This document shows, piece by piece, positions 53,042 through 62,316 of a stretch of 64,000 bases of DNA (positions within the stretch are counted from its first letter, which is position 1; every line of letters begins with the position of its first letter). The DNA comes from Streptomyces adelaidensis (GTDB taxonomy: Bacteria; Actinomycetota; Actinomycetes; Streptomycetales; Streptomycetaceae). Both the position numbers and the translations under genes were made by a program. The stretch covers positions 1 to 64,000 of the forward strand of contig NZ_JAEMUX010000017.1 of assembly GCF_016598475.1 (NCBI RefSeq). The letters run 5' to 3'. The notes below the pieces were generated by a model, which ran no database searches, was not told the DNA's origin, and saw only the letters and a program-made list of their open reading frames with translations.

Positions 53042-54109
53042 TCAGATCCTTGCGCACTCCGTCGCGAAGTCGTCCGCCAGGACGGTGATGTCGGCGCGGC
53101 CCTCCGTCACCGCCACCCAGTCGTGCGGCAGGCCGTGGTCGCCGTAGTGGGCGCCGAGGAGGTTGCCGCAGATGGAGCCGGTGGAGTCGCTGTCGCCCGA
53201 GTGGTTGACGGCGAGGAGCAGGGCTTCCGTGACGCTGTGGGTGGCGAGAGCGCAGTAGACGCCCATGGCGAGGGCCTCCTCGGCGATCCAGCCGGCGCCC
53301 AGGGACTCGACCTTCTCGGCGGTGGGCGCTCCCTCGGCGGCCAGGTCGAGGGCGCGGTTCAGGGCCGTGCTGGTCTCCTCGTGGCCGGGGTGGCGGGCGA
53401 GCAGCCGCAGTGCGCGCAGCACGGCGCCCTCCAGCGACTCGTCGGCCACCAGATACGCGACGATGGCGGCCAGGGCGCCTGCGGCGTAGTAGCCGGTGGG
53501 GTGGCCGTGGGTCATACGGGCGCCCTGTACGGCCCGCTCGAACGCGGTCTCGGCCGGGACGCGGGCCAGCCCGAAGGGGGCCGAGCGCATGACCGTGCCG
53601 CAGCCCTTGGAGTCCGGGTTGATCGGCCCGGGCCGGCCCGGCGGGACGGCCGGCTCGGCGTGGAACGGCTGGGCGAGGCCGGAGAGACAGGCGTTGCCGG
53701 GGGCGCGGAGGGCGTACAGCCAGGGGAGGGCGGCGAGGCCGGAGCCGGCGCGCGGGTCGGGGCCGGGCTGCCGCTGGGTGTCGAGCCAGCGGCCGTAGGC
53801 GCCCCGGAGCAGCTCGGTCCAGGTGCCGTCGGCTCCCTTGAGGCGCTCGTGCTCGTGGGCCTGGTGGAGTCCCTCGACGGTGAAGAGGGTCATCTGGGTG
53901 TCGTCGCTGATCCGCCCCACGACCCCTTCGCCGTCCGGCACCAGCCCGGTCACCCCGCGGCCGCCGTGCTGGGACCGGATGATGTCGAGCGAGGCGAACT
54001 CGATCGGATAGCCGAGCGCGTCCCCGACCGCCCCGCCCAGCAGGCATCCTCGTACCCGGGCCCGGTAGACGGCCGTCGCCTCCCAGGACGGGTTCCACGG
54101 GTTGTACAC
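53042..54109 (-). CDS. ADP-ribosylglycohydrolase-family protein
   Basis: A 355-residue protein of the ARH/DraG fold that removes ADP-ribose from proteins or related compounds. Metal-binding motifs are GGAVGDALGYPIEF near residue 20, GRISDDTQMTLFT near residue 52 and NHSGDSDSTGSICGNLLGA near residue 310. The GTG at 54109 with GAGG 8 bases upstream is preferred; a GTG at 54118 is in frame. It is divergent from an XRE regulator with only 36 bases between starts, so their promoters overlap. Confidence 0.9.
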   Translation of the reverse strand: MYNPWNPSWEATAVYRARVRGCLLGGAVGDALGYPIEFASLDIIRSQHGGRGVTGLVPDGEGVVGRISDDTQMTLFTVEGLHQAHEHERLKGADGTWTELLRGAYGRWLDTQRQPGPDPRAGSGLAALPWLYALRAPGNACLSGLAQPFHAEPAVPPGRPGPINPDSKGCGTVMRSAPFGLARVPAETAFERAVQGARMTHGHPTGYYAAGALAAIVAYLVADESLEGAVLRALRLLARHPGHEETSTALNRALDLAAEGAPTAEKVESLGAGWIAEEALAMGVYCALATHSVTEALLLAVNHSGDSDSTGSICGNLLGAHYGDHGLPHDWVAVTEGRADITVLADDFATECARI

Positions 54110-54145
54110 GCGCCACACCTCGATCGCCTCGACTACGTTCTTCGC

Positions 54146-55030
54146 ATGACCATTGTCCCGACCCGCGCCGCGGACCGCCCCGCCACCCCCGCCGACCAGG
54201 GCGTCGGCCCGCTGCTGCGGTCCTGGCGGGAGCAACGTCGGCTCAGCCAGCTGGAGTTGGCGCTGCGGGCCGGTTCCTCGGCACGGCACATCAGCTTCGT
54301 CGAGACGGGCCGCTCCCGGCCGAGCGAGGAGATGCTCCTGCGGCTCGCCGAGCACCTGGACGTACCCGTGCGGGAGCGCAACGCGCTGCTCCTGGCCGCC
54401 GGTTACGCCCCGCGTTACCCGGAGACCCCGCTGGACGATCCGGCGCTGGCGGCCCTGCGCGAGGGCATGCAACGGCTGATCCAGGGCTACGAGCCGTATC
54501 CGGCGCTGGTGATGAACGCGACGTACGACGTCATGGCCGCCAACCAAGGCATCGCCATGCTGCTGGACGGCATCCCCGACTCCCTGCTCGCAGCACCGCT
54601 CAACGGCCTGCGGCTGACCCTGCACCCCGAGGGCCTGGCACCCCGCATCCGCAATCTGCGCGCCTGGCGGGGCCATCTGCTGGACCGGCTGGAGCGCCAG
54701 ATCGCCCTGCGCCGCTGGGAACCGCTGCGCGCGCTGTACGAGGATGTGGCGGCGTATCCGCTGCCGCCGGGCACGCCCGAGGAGGATCCGGACGGGGACG
54801 GGGGCCGGGAGCCCGGAGCCGCGGCGAGCCCCTACTTCGCGCTGCCGATGCGGATCGAGCACGAGGGCCGGGTGCTCTCCTTCGTCTCGTCGGTCTCCAC
54901 CTTCAACACCCCCATGGACGTGACAGTGGCCGAGCCGGCCATCGAGACGTTTCTCCCGGCCGACCCGGCTACGGTCACGTACCTCCACTCACGGATGACC
55001 CGGCCCCATGAGATGTCCACCGGAACATGA
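54146..55030 (+). CDS. XRE-family regulator with MmyB-like ligand-binding domain
   Basis: A 294-residue regulator. An N-terminal helix-turn-helix (about residues 22-80: LLRSWREQRRLSQLELALRA, HISFVETGRSRPSEEMLLRL) is followed by the MmyB-like ligand domain. That domain shows YEPYPALVMNATYDVMAAN near residue 113, LRLTLHPEGLAPRI and VSSVSTFNTPMDVTVAEPAIE. These PAS-like domains bind fatty acids or other small ligands. Overlapping divergent promoters suggest that it controls the ADP-ribosylglycohydrolase. Confidence 0.9.
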   Translation: MTIVPTRAADRPATPADQGVGPLLRSWREQRRLSQLELALRAGSSARHISFVETGRSRPSEEMLLRLAEHLDVPVRERNALLLAAGYAPRYPETPLDDPALAALREGMQRLIQGYEPYPALVMNATYDVMAANQGIAMLLDGIPDSLLAAPLNGLRLTLHPEGLAPRIRNLRAWRGHLLDRLERQIALRRWEPLRALYEDVAAYPLPPGTPEEDPDGDGGREPGAAASPYFALPMRIEHEGRVLSFVSSVSTFNTPMDVTVAEPAIETFLPADPATVTYLHSRMTRPHEMSTGT

Positions 55031-55069
55031 CAGACTGGTCGCATACTTCGGCGCGTGGGGAGGCGTGGC

Positions 55070-55933
55070 GTGAGTGAGCGGCGGGCCGCCCCCACCGTGG
55101 GCCAGGTGGTCCTCGGAAGACGGCTGCAGGAACTGCGCGAGGCCGCCGGGCTCAAGCGCGAGGAGGCGGCACGCGTCCTCCGGGTCGCCCCGGCGACCGT
55201 ACGGCGCATGGAGACCGCGGATGTCTCGCTCAAGATCCCGTACGTCCAGGTCCTGCTGACGACGTACGGCATCGCCGAGCACGACGTCGCGGCGTTCGTG
55301 AGGCTGGCCGAGGAGGCGAACAAGCCCGGCTGGTGGCAGCGGTTCCACGATGTGCTGCCCGATTGGTTCAGCGTGTACGTCAGCCTTGAGGGCGCGGCGC
55401 ATCTGATCCGGCAGTACGAGCCGCACTTCGTGCCCGGGATGCTGCAGACCGAGGACTACGCGCGGGCCGTCATGGAGGCCGGAACGGTCGGGCAGACCGG
55501 CCCCGAGACGATCGAACGCCATGTGTCGCTGCGCATGGCCCGGCAGAAGCTCCTCACTCAGGAGAACCCTCCGCACCTCTGGGTCATCATGGACGAGACG
55601 GCCCTCCTGCGGCCGGTGAGCATCCGCTCCCAGGTCATGCGCGACCAGATCGACCGCCTCCTGGAGATCACCCGGAAGGACCACGTCACCCTTCAGGTCT
55701 CCGAGTTCGCCAGTGGGCCCCACCCGGGCACGTACGCCCCGTTCTCCCTCTTCCGCTTCGCCGAACCCGAGCTTCCCGACATGGTCTACACCGAGTACCT
55801 CACCGGCGCGCTCTACCTCGACTCCCGCGGTGAGGTCGCCATGCACCTGGAGGTCCTCGACCACATGGCCGCGCACGCGGCCTCCGCCGAACGGACCACG
55901 GAGATCCTGCGGCACTACCGCGAGAAGTACTGA
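55070..55933 (+). CDS. XRE-family regulator with DUF5753 domain
   Basis: A 287-residue protein with an N-terminal helix-turn-helix (about residues 10-68: LQELREAAGLKREEAARVL, ATVRRMETADVSLK) and a C-terminal DUF5753 domain. That domain shows YEPHFVPGMLQTEDYARAV near residue 122, WVIMDETALLRPV and GTYAPFSLFRF. The GTG at 55070 with GGGAGG 6 bases upstream is preferred over a GTG at 55055. Such genes usually have a DUF397 partner beside them; none is present between this gene and the convergent dnaK. Confidence 0.9.
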   Translation: MSERRAAPTVGQVVLGRRLQELREAAGLKREEAARVLRVAPATVRRMETADVSLKIPYVQVLLTTYGIAEHDVAAFVRLAEEANKPGWWQRFHDVLPDWFSVYVSLEGAAHLIRQYEPHFVPGMLQTEDYARAVMEAGTVGQTGPETIERHVSLRMARQKLLTQENPPHLWVIMDETALLRPVSIRSQVMRDQIDRLLEITRKDHVTLQVSEFASGPHPGTYAPFSLFRFAEPELPDMVYTEYLTGALYLDSRGEVAMHLEVLDHMAAHAASAERTTEILRHYREKY

Positions 55934-55971
55934 GGCCGGTCTCAGCTCCGCCCCCGCCCCGGACCGCCGCC

Positions 55972-57852
55972 CTACGCGGCGCCCCCCTTCGTGCCCTTCT
56001 GATCCCTCTCGTCGTCCACGATCTCCGCGTCCACTACGCCTTCGTCCTCCGCAGGACCCGAGGACGCGTCGTTCGCCGAGTCGCCCGGTGAACCGCCGGC
56101 GGCGGCCGCCGCGTACATGGCCTGGCCCATGCGTTGGCTGACGGTGGCGAGTTTCTCGGTGGCGGCGCGGAGGGCGGCGGTGTCCTCGGGGTTCTCCAGG
56201 AGGCGTTTGAGGTCGGCGGTCGCGGCCTCCACCTCGGATTTGGCGTCGGCGGGGACGCTTTCCTCGTTCTCGCGGAGGAACCTCTCGGTCTGGTAGACGA
56301 GTTGCTCGGCGTGGTTGCGGGTCTCGGCGGCCTCGCGGCGCCGGCGGTCGTCGTCGGCGTACTGCTCGGCCTCCCGCATCATGCGGTCGATGTCGTCCTT
56401 GGGGAGGGCGGAGCCGCCGGTGACGGTCATCTTCTGTTCGCGGCCGGTGGCCAGGTCCTTCGCCGAGACGTGCATGATGCCGTTGGCGTCGATGTCGAAG
56501 GCCACCTCGATCTGCGGCACCCCGCGCGGCGACGGCGGCAGCCCGGTGAGGTCGAAGACGCCCAGCTTCTTGTTGTACGCGGCGATCTCCCGCTCCCCCT
56601 GGTAGACCTGGATGCCGACCGAGGGCTGGTTGTCGGCGGCCGTGGTGAAGATCTCCGAACGCCGGGTGGGGATGGTGGTGTTGCGCTCGATGAGCTTGGT
56701 CATGATGCCGCCCTTGGTCTCGATGCCCAGGGACAGCGGGGTGACGTCGAGCAGCAGGACGTCCTTCACGTCGCCGCGGATGACGCCCGCCTGGAGCGCG
56801 GCGCCCACGGCCACCACCTCGTCGGGGTTCACGCCCTTGTGCGGGTCCTTGCCGGTGAGTTCCTTCACCAGGTCGGTCACGGCGGGCATCCGGGTCGAGC
56901 CGCCGACGAGGATGACGTGGTCGATCGCGGCGAGCTTGACCCCGGCGTCCTTGACGGCCTGGTGGAACGGCGTTTTGCAGCGGTCGAGCAGGTCGGCGGT
57001 CAGCTCCTGGAACTGCGCGCGCGTCAGCTTCTCCTCCAGGTGGAGGGGGCCCTCGGCGGAGGCGGTGACGTACGGCAGGTTGATGGAGGTCTCGGAGGAG
57101 CTGGACAGCTCGATCTTGGCCTTCTCGGCGCCCTCGCGCAGCCGTTGGAGCGCCATCTTGTCGTTGCCGAGGTCGATGCCGTACTGCCCCTTGAAGCGTT
57201 TGACGAGGTATTCGACGACCCGCTGGTCCCAGTCGTCGCCCCCCAGACGCGTGTCGCCGTTGGTGGCCTTCACCTCGATGACCCCCTCGCCGATCTCCAG
57301 CAGCGAGACGTCGAACGTGCCGCCGCCGAGGTCGAAGACGAGCACGGTCTGCTCCTCGCCCCGGTCGAGGCCGTACGCGAGGGCGGCCGCCGTCGGCTCG
57401 TTGACGATCCGCAGGACCTTCAGCCCCGCGATCTCCCCCGCCTCCTTGGTCGCCTGCCGCTGGGCGTCGTCGAAGTAGGCGGGCACGGTGATGACGGCGT
57501 CGGTGACGTCCTCCCCGAGATACGACTCGGCGTCCCGCTTCAGCTTCTGCAGGACGCGCGCCGACAGCTCCTGGGCCCGGTAGCGCGTACCGTCCACGGA
57601 ACCCTGATCGGGGAAGCGCCAATGCGTGTCGCCCATACGGCGTTTGACGGAGCGCGCGGTGCGCTCCACGTTCGTCACGGCCTGCCGCTTGGCGACCTCG
57701 CCGACGAGGACCTCGCCGTTCTTGGCGAAGGCCACCACGGACGGTGAGGTCCGCTGTCCCTCCGCGTTGGCCACGACGGTCGGGTCGCCGCCCTCCAGTA
57801 CGGCCACCACCGAGTTCGTCGTACCGAGATCGATTCCGACCGCGCGTCCCAT
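55972..57852 (-). CDS. DnaK-type Hsp70 chaperone (likely secondary copy)
   Basis: A 626-residue Hsp70. The ATPase domain shows [17 protein letters not shown] at the start, [19 protein letters not shown] near residue 170 and [14 protein letters not shown] near 310. The substrate-binding domain ([33 protein letters not shown]) and an Ala/Gly/Glu-rich lid ending [12 protein letters not shown] follow. The ATG has GGAAGGGG upstream. No grpE, dnaJ or hspR adjoins it, so it is probably an additional, separately controlled copy rather than the main dnaK operon. Confidence 0.93.
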   Translation of the reverse strand: MGRAVGIDLGTTNSVVAVLEGGDPTVVANAEGQRTSPSVVAFAKNGEVLVGEVAKRQAVTNVERTARSVKRRMGDTHWRFPDQGSVDGTRYRAQELSARVLQKLKRDAESYLGEDVTDAVITVPAYFDDAQRQATKEAGEIAGLKVLRIVNEPTAAALAYGLDRGEEQTVLVFDLGGGTFDVSLLEIGEGVIEVKATNGDTRLGGDDWDQRVVEYLVKRFKGQYGIDLGNDKMALQRLREGAEKAKIELSSSSETSINLPYVTASAEGPLHLEEKLTRAQFQELTADLLDRCKTPFHQAVKDAGVKLAAIDHVILVGGSTRMPAVTDLVKELTGKDPHKGVNPDEVVAVGAALQAGVIRGDVKDVLLLDVTPLSLGIETKGGIMTKLIERNTTIPTRRSEIFTTAADNQPSVGIQVYQGEREIAAYNKKLGVFDLTGLPPSPRGVPQIEVAFDIDANGIMHVSAKDLATGREQKMTVTGGSALPKDDIDRMMREAEQYADDDRRRREAAETRNHAEQLVYQTERFLRENEESVPADAKSEVEAATADLKRLLENPEDTAALRAATEKLATVSQRMGQAMYAAAAAGGSPGDSANDASSGPAEDEGVVDAEIVDDERDQKGTKGGAA

Positions 57853-57905
57853 CGCCGTCCCCTTCCAGCAAGGTTCCGCCAGCTGTTCCCCCCTCCAGCA
57901 CAAAA

Positions 57906-57926
57906 CTTGAGTGAGTTCTTGTCAAT
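57906..57926 (-). promoter_or_regulatory. dnaK promoter with HAIR-like element
   Basis: CTTGAGT at 57906-57912 is a perfect half of the HspR operator (CTTGAGT-N7-ACTCAAG). The other half, correctly spaced, keeps only the four-base core TTGA. On the minus strand this overlaps a consensus -35 TTGACA (57920-57925), followed after 17 bases by a weak -10 (TGTGCT). Heat-responsive control by HspR is plausible. Confidence 0.5.
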
Positions 57927-58079
57927 GGGGTGGGCGGCGGTCCGCGCTCAGGGGTGGGGGCGTAACGGATTCATCTGCGGGGCGCACGACGGCGTCCGGC
58001 CCGGAGCCGTGTCACGGCGACGGCCGGGCAGGCCGCCCGCTGGGGCGCCTGTCCGGCCGTCGTGGAGCGGAGCCGCAGG

Positions 58080-58505
58080 TCAGGCCAGCTCGGCCGTCAG
58101 CGTGATGGTCGTGCCGGTCAGGGCCTGGCTGACCGGGCAGTTCTTCTTGGCGCCCTCGGCCGCCGACTGGAAGCCGTCCGCGTCCAGGCCGGGGACCTCA
58201 CCGCGGACGGTGAGGTGGATGCCGGTGATGCCCTCGCCGGGCTGGAAGGTCACGTCGGCCTTCGTCTCCAGGCGGGTGGGCGGGGTGCCCGCGCCGGTGA
58301 GGCCGTGGGAGAGCGCCATGGAGAAGCAGCTGGAGTGGGCGGCCGCGATCAGTTCCTCGGGGCTGGTCTTGCCGTTCGCCTGCTCCGCGCGCGACGGCCA
58401 CGACACCGGCTGCGAACCGATGCCGGAGGAGTCGAAGGTGACGGTGCCGCTGCCCTTGAGGAGCTCGCCCTCCCAGACCGTGTGTGCGGTGCGCGTGGTT
58501 GCCAC
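58080..58505 (-). CDS. OsmC/Ohr-family peroxiredoxin-like protein
   Basis: A 141-residue protein of the OsmC family, which reduces organic hydroperoxides using two cysteines. These are in HSSCFSMALS (near residue 60) and KKNCPVSQAL (near 125). EELIAAAHSSC and LTVRGEVPGLD are typical of the OsmC subgroup. It is transcribed alone on the minus strand, with a GGACACATCGTGG-type leader. A thiol peroxidase role during stress is likely. Confidence 0.92.
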   Translation of the reverse strand: MATTRTAHTVWEGELLKGSGTVTFDSSGIGSQPVSWPSRAEQANGKTSPEELIAAAHSSCFSMALSHGLTGAGTPPTRLETKADVTFQPGEGITGIHLTVRGEVPGLDADGFQSAAEGAKKNCPVSQALTGTTITLTAELA

Positions 58506-58592
58506 GATGTGTCCTTTCGATGGGGTCCCGTTGCCGGGTTCCGTGCCCCCATCCGATCACACTCGGGTGCGTTCTTCTTCGAGTGCGGGTGC

Positions 58593-60782
58593 CTATGCGT
58601 CCGCCGGGTTCTGTGTTTTGGCGGGTGCGGGTCCCTCGTGGCCTGTCGCGCGGTTCCCCGCGCCCCTGTCGGGCGCGTCGGTGTGGGCCGGCAACGGGAC
58701 CTGCGGGCCGTTGGATTCGCGCAGCCACCGCCTCAGTACTCGGTGGATCTGTTCGGCGCCCGTCAGTTGCTCGTCCTCCTCGACCGGCGCGGAGAGGGCC
58801 AGCGGGGACAGCAGGAAGGGGCGGGACTGGCAGCCGCCGAGACCGCCGTGGGAGCCGATCTGTTCCTCGAAGGCGAGGACCTCGCCCTCGGCCGGGTCGT
58901 ACCAGGAGTTGACCATGATGTCGGCGACGTGCGGGAAGGTGTGCGTACGGCGGACGGCGTCGGCGGCGCCGGGCCCGAAGTCGGCGAGCGGGCCCGGGTG
59001 TTCGTCGCTCAGCTCGTCGACGGGGATCTCCGCGCCGTGCGCGCCGAGCACGACACCGCCGTGCTTCTCGCTGTGCACGAGGACGAAGCCGATGCCGGGG
59101 TGGTTGGCGAGCGTCGACAGCAGCGCCGGGTGACGGGCGTCCATCTCCTCCCGGCTCATCCGGTGCGGCACGTCCGGGAAGGAGACGAGGCCGAGGTTGC
59201 CGGAGGCGAGGACGATCGGCTCGGAGCGACGGGTAGGCCGGTACTCCTCGACGCCCTCCTCGACGGGTATGCGCAGCGCGGCCCGTACCGCCGCCCGTGC
59301 CTCGGCGCCACTGTGGGTGCGCTCGGCGCGCCTCGGTACGGGCAGGCCGCAGCCGGCGCGGACCAGGCTGCCGAGGGTGAGGCCGTAGCGGCCGAGGAAG
59401 GTCTCGCCGGGGCTCTGGCCGTGGTCGGACAGCAGGACGATCCGGTAGGCGCGTGGGGCGTGTTCGGCGACCTGCGCGATCAGCGCGAGGGAGCGGTCGA
59501 GACGTTCGAGGACCTGCTCGGCGTCCCGGCTGTGCGGGCCGGAGTGGTGGGCGACCTCGTCGTACGCCACCAGGTCCGCGTAGATCGCCGCGCGGCCCGC
59601 GAACATGTCGCCGATCACCGCGGCGACGACGACATCGCGCTCGACGACGGTCGCGAAGGCGCGGATGAACGGGTAGAGGCCGCCGCGCTTGACGCGGGGC
59701 CGCTGTCCGGCGAACCGGGCGCGGGTGGACTGGCCGGTCTCCCGCAGGACGTCGGCGACGAAGGAGAAGGCGGTGCGGACGGCGTTGGCGGGGTCGGAGA
59801 AGTAGGCGAAGTACCCGGCGCGGGACCGGTTCCGCCTGTCCCGGCGGGCCGCGATCGACAGGACGAGGGCGAGCTGGTCCGCGCCGCCGCTGAAGAGGTT
59901 GCCGCGGCTGGCGCCGTCGACGGTGAGCAGTCCGCCGTCGCCGGTGCGGTCGATGGCCCGGCGCTGGAGTTCGGCGGCGCTGGAGGGCCGGTTGCAGACC
60001 ATCACCTCCCGGCTGTCCTTCTCGTACCAGCGGAAGGCCGGCACGTCGTGGTTGGTGCCGTGCAGGATGCCGAGCTGGCTGGCGCCGGTCTGGCTGGACC
60101 AGTCGGTGCGCCACGGGGTGAGCCGGTGGGTGGGCCGGGGGGTGGGCGGTACGCGCGTGGCCCCGGCCGCCGGCCGGCCGAGCCAGCGGGCCACGGTCGG
60201 CATGAGGCCCTTGTCCATCGCCGCCTCCAGGACGTCGTGGCCGACGCCGTCGAGCTGGAGGAAGAGGGCGCCGGGACCGGCGGGCCCCGGCCGGCCGCGG
60301 GCGTGCCTGCGCCTGCGGTCGGCCAGCCGGTAGAGGCGCCGCCGGTACGCGTCGTCGTCCCGTACGGCGAGGGCACCACCGGTGGCGGAGGCGACGGCGG
60401 ACATCACCGCGGCGACCACCACGGCGGTCTCGGGCGCGGCCTCACCCTGTCCGGAGGGGTTGACCCACAGGGCGAGCAGGAGCAGCGAGCCGTTGAGGAA
60501 GAAGACGAGCAGGCCGAGCACGAGAGCCGGTACGAGCAGCAACGCCCGGACGAGCAGCGGCCACGCCAGGGAGGACAGCAGGCCGAACATCCCGGCGCCC
60601 AGGGCGGCGGTCACGGCGATCTGCGTGGCGGTGCTGCCGTCCGCGGACTGCAGCCTGAAGTCGGGCAGCGCCCCCGCGAGCACGAGCATCGTCAGCGTGG
60701 ACACGGCCCACACGGCGAGCATCCGCCAGACTCCGCTCAGCACCCTCCGCCAACGCCCACCGCCCACGCCCGGCCACCTCAC
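58593..60782 (-). CDS. Membrane-anchored type I phosphodiesterase with N-terminal holin-like four-helix domain
   Basis: A 729-residue fusion. Residues about 10-150 hold four hydrophobic helices resembling the phage holin family 4/YvlD type (MLAVWAVSTLTMLVLAGALP, LLVFFLNGSLLLLALW). Residues about 180-690 form an alkaline-phosphatase-superfamily domain: LFLQLDGVGHDVLE (metal Asp), TGASQLGILHGTNHDV (nucleophile), DEVAHHSGPHS and LLSDHGQSPGETF. GTG at 60782 is tentative. The last 33 residues are encoded by an intergenic-type repeat. It probably hydrolyses a phosphate ester at the membrane. Confidence 0.82.
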   Translation of the reverse strand: MRWPGVGGGRWRRVLSGVWRMLAVWAVSTLTMLVLAGALPDFRLQSADGSTATQIAVTAALGAGMFGLLSSLAWPLLVRALLLVPALVLGLLVFFLNGSLLLLALWVNPSGQGEAAPETAVVVAAVMSAVASATGGALAVRDDDAYRRRLYRLADRRRRHARGRPGPAGPGALFLQLDGVGHDVLEAAMDKGLMPTVARWLGRPAAGATRVPPTPRPTHRLTPWRTDWSSQTGASQLGILHGTNHDVPAFRWYEKDSREVMVCNRPSSAAELQRRAIDRTGDGGLLTVDGASRGNLFSGGADQLALVLSIAARRDRRNRSRAGYFAYFSDPANAVRTAFSFVADVLRETGQSTRARFAGQRPRVKRGGLYPFIRAFATVVERDVVVAAVIGDMFAGRAAIYADLVAYDEVAHHSGPHSRDAEQVLERLDRSLALIAQVAEHAPRAYRIVLLSDHGQSPGETFLGRYGLTLGSLVRAGCGLPVPRRAERTHSGAEARAAVRAALRIPVEEGVEEYRPTRRSEPIVLASGNLGLVSFPDVPHRMSREEMDARHPALLSTLANHPGIGFVLVHSEKHGGVVLGAHGAEIPVDELSDEHPGPLADFGPGAADAVRRTHTFPHVADIMVNSWYDPAEGEVLAFEEQIGSHGGLGGCQSRPFLLSPLALSAPVEEDEQLTGAEQIHRVLRRWLRESNGPQVPLPAHTDAPDRGAGNRATGHEGPAPAKTQNPADA
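58634..58690. repeat. Streptomyces repeat copy at the 3' end of the phosphodiesterase gene
   Basis: GGCCTGTCGCGCGGTTCCCC then GCGCCCCTGTCGGGCGCGTC, the same element type as at 31352 and 46796. Here it lies within the coding sequence and supplies C-terminal residues such as APDRGAGNRATGH. Confidence 0.75.
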
Positions 60783-60936
60783 GTCCTGGTCCCGCGCCCA
60801 GCCTGTCACACGCCGGGGGCGCCGGGGCGCCGCCCGAGGGGTGGCACGGAGGCAGGGACGGGGCACGCGCGAGCACACCTGGGCAGGCGTGCGAGCGGGC
60901 GGGTGCGGCCCTGCGCGCACCGCCGGCGAGCAGGGC

Positions 60937-61422
60937 TCAGCGTCCGTCGTACCCGGCCGTCGGCATGGACAGACGGCGGTGGACACTGGCCTTCATCTGG
61001 GCGTCGTACGCGGGTTCGGCGCGGCCGACGGTCTCGACGCGAATACCGCGTCTCGCGCACTCGGCGGTGAAGTCGTCGACGGAGGCGAGGGCGCGTTCGA
61101 GGACGCGGCGGCTGGGGGCGACGAAGAGGTCGACGAGGCCGGCGTCGACATCGGCCCACAGGGCGCCGTGGTCCGGGCGCAGCGCGCGTACGAGCAGCTC
61201 GCGCGTCACGACATAGCCGCGCTCGGCGGCCCAGCGGGCGCACATGGCGTGCTGGCTGCGGGAGTCGACCAGGAAGGGATCGGCCTCCAGCTCCTCCAGC
61301 GGGGTCAGGCTGGCGATGGCCGCGACCCGCACCACCGTGCCACGCCCGGCCGCCCCACCGCACCCACGGGACACCTCCCGGCAGGGCATGCCGGAGGCGT
61401 CACGCTTGTCTCCCATTCCCAT
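60937..61422 (-). CDS. Resolvase-like protein lacking the catalytic serine
   Basis: A 161-residue protein. From about residue 30 its layout recalls a serine-recombinase N-terminal domain: VVRVAAIASLTPLEEL, then QHAMCARWAAERGYVVTREL, LWADVDAGLVDLFVAPSRRVL and FTAECARRGIRVETV. At the usual VRVS position the Ser is Ala, so recombinase activity is unlikely, and there is no DNA-binding C-terminal domain. The ATG at 61422 with GAGGGGGG upstream is preferred to a GTG at 61437. Function is unknown. The similarity is judged by eye. Confidence 0.6.
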   Translation of the reverse strand: MGMGDKRDASGMPCREVSRGCGGAAGRGTVVRVAAIASLTPLEELEADPFLVDSRSQHAMCARWAAERGYVVTRELLVRALRPDHGALWADVDAGLVDLFVAPSRRVLERALASVDDFTAECARRGIRVETVGRAEPAYDAQMKASVHRRLSMPTAGYDGR

Positions 61423-61508
61423 GGAGTCCCCCCTCACCTCCGGTCCAGGGCCTGAGACCCTACTCCAGCCCGTACGCTCGGGGGAGTAGCGCGAAGGAGG
61501 CGAACGGA

Positions 61509-62282
61509 GTGCCGGTGGAGATCACCTGGTGGGGTCATGCGACCTGCACCGTGGAGGACTCGGGCACGCGGGTGCTCACCGACCCCCTCTTCACGCGCCG
61601 GCTCGCGCATCTGCGCAGGCGCCGGGGTGCGCCGCCCCCGCCGGAGGCGGCGGTCGCGGACGTGGCGCTGGTGTCGCATCTGCACGCCGACCATCTGCAC
61701 GTCCCGTCGCTGGCCCGGCTCGCCCCGGGCACCCGGCTGGTGGTGCCGAGGGGCGCGCCGCGCCAGGTGCCGGGGCTGCGCAGGCTGGCGCATCTGCGGC
61801 TTTCCGAGGCAGCTCCCGGGGACGAGGTCAGGGTCGGTGACCTGGTCGTACGTGCCGTTCCTGCCCGGCATGACGGGCGGCGGCTGCCGGTCGGGCCGCA
61901 TCGTTCGCCGGCGCTCGGCTTCGTGATCGAGGGTGACGCGCGGACGTACTTCGCCGGGGACACCGGGCTGTTCGAGTCGATGGCCAAGGAGGTCGGGCCG
62001 GTCGATGTGGCGCTGCTGCCCGTCGGCGGCTGGGGACCCTATCTCGGCGAGGGGCATCTGAACGCGGGGCGCGCGGCGGAGGCGCTTGCGCTGCTCGCGC
62101 CCCGGAGCGCGGTTCCGGTGCACTACGGCACGTACTGGCCGATCGGCATGGACGCCGTGCGCCCCCATGAGTTCCATGCCCCCGGCGAGGAGTTCGTCCG
62201 TCTCGCCGCCGCCCGCGCCCCCGAGGTGGCCGTGCACCGGCTGGGCCACGGGGAGAGAGTACGGCCGGGGGCGGCGCGATGA
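61509..62282 (+). CDS. UlaG-type MBL-fold metallo-hydrolase
   Basis: A 257-residue metallo-beta-lactamase-fold hydrolase. It opens EITWWGHATCTVEDSGTRVLTDP. The metal motif is SHLHADHLH near residue 58, with later ligands in ARHDGRR, FAGDTGLFE and PVHYGTYWP. These match the UlaG/RNase-Z-like subgroup that acts on sugar lactones, phosphoesters or lipids. The GTG has GGCGAACGGA upstream. It is followed 34 bases later by a DedA gene and is probably co-transcribed with it. Confidence 0.88.
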   Translation: MPVEITWWGHATCTVEDSGTRVLTDPLFTRRLAHLRRRRGAPPPPEAAVADVALVSHLHADHLHVPSLARLAPGTRLVVPRGAPRQVPGLRRLAHLRLSEAAPGDEVRVGDLVVRAVPARHDGRRLPVGPHRSPALGFVIEGDARTYFAGDTGLFESMAKEVGPVDVALLPVGGWGPYLGEGHLNAGRAAEALALLAPRSAVPVHYGTYWPIGMDAVRPHEFHAPGEEFVRLAAARAPEVAVHRLGHGERVRPGAAR

Positions 62283-62316
62283 GCCGTCGGCCGAGCGGAG
62301 TGGCGGAGGGCGCCCG

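Noticed and set aside
57853..57960. CIRCE (HrcA) element before dnaK
   Set aside because: No inverted repeat of the TTAGCACTC type is present; the region fits a partial HAIR element better.
60783..60986. Longer N-terminus of the membrane phosphodiesterase
   Set aside because: The extra residues are Pro/Arg/Cys-rich without domain pattern and overlap the next gene; GTG at 60782 or later is more plausible.
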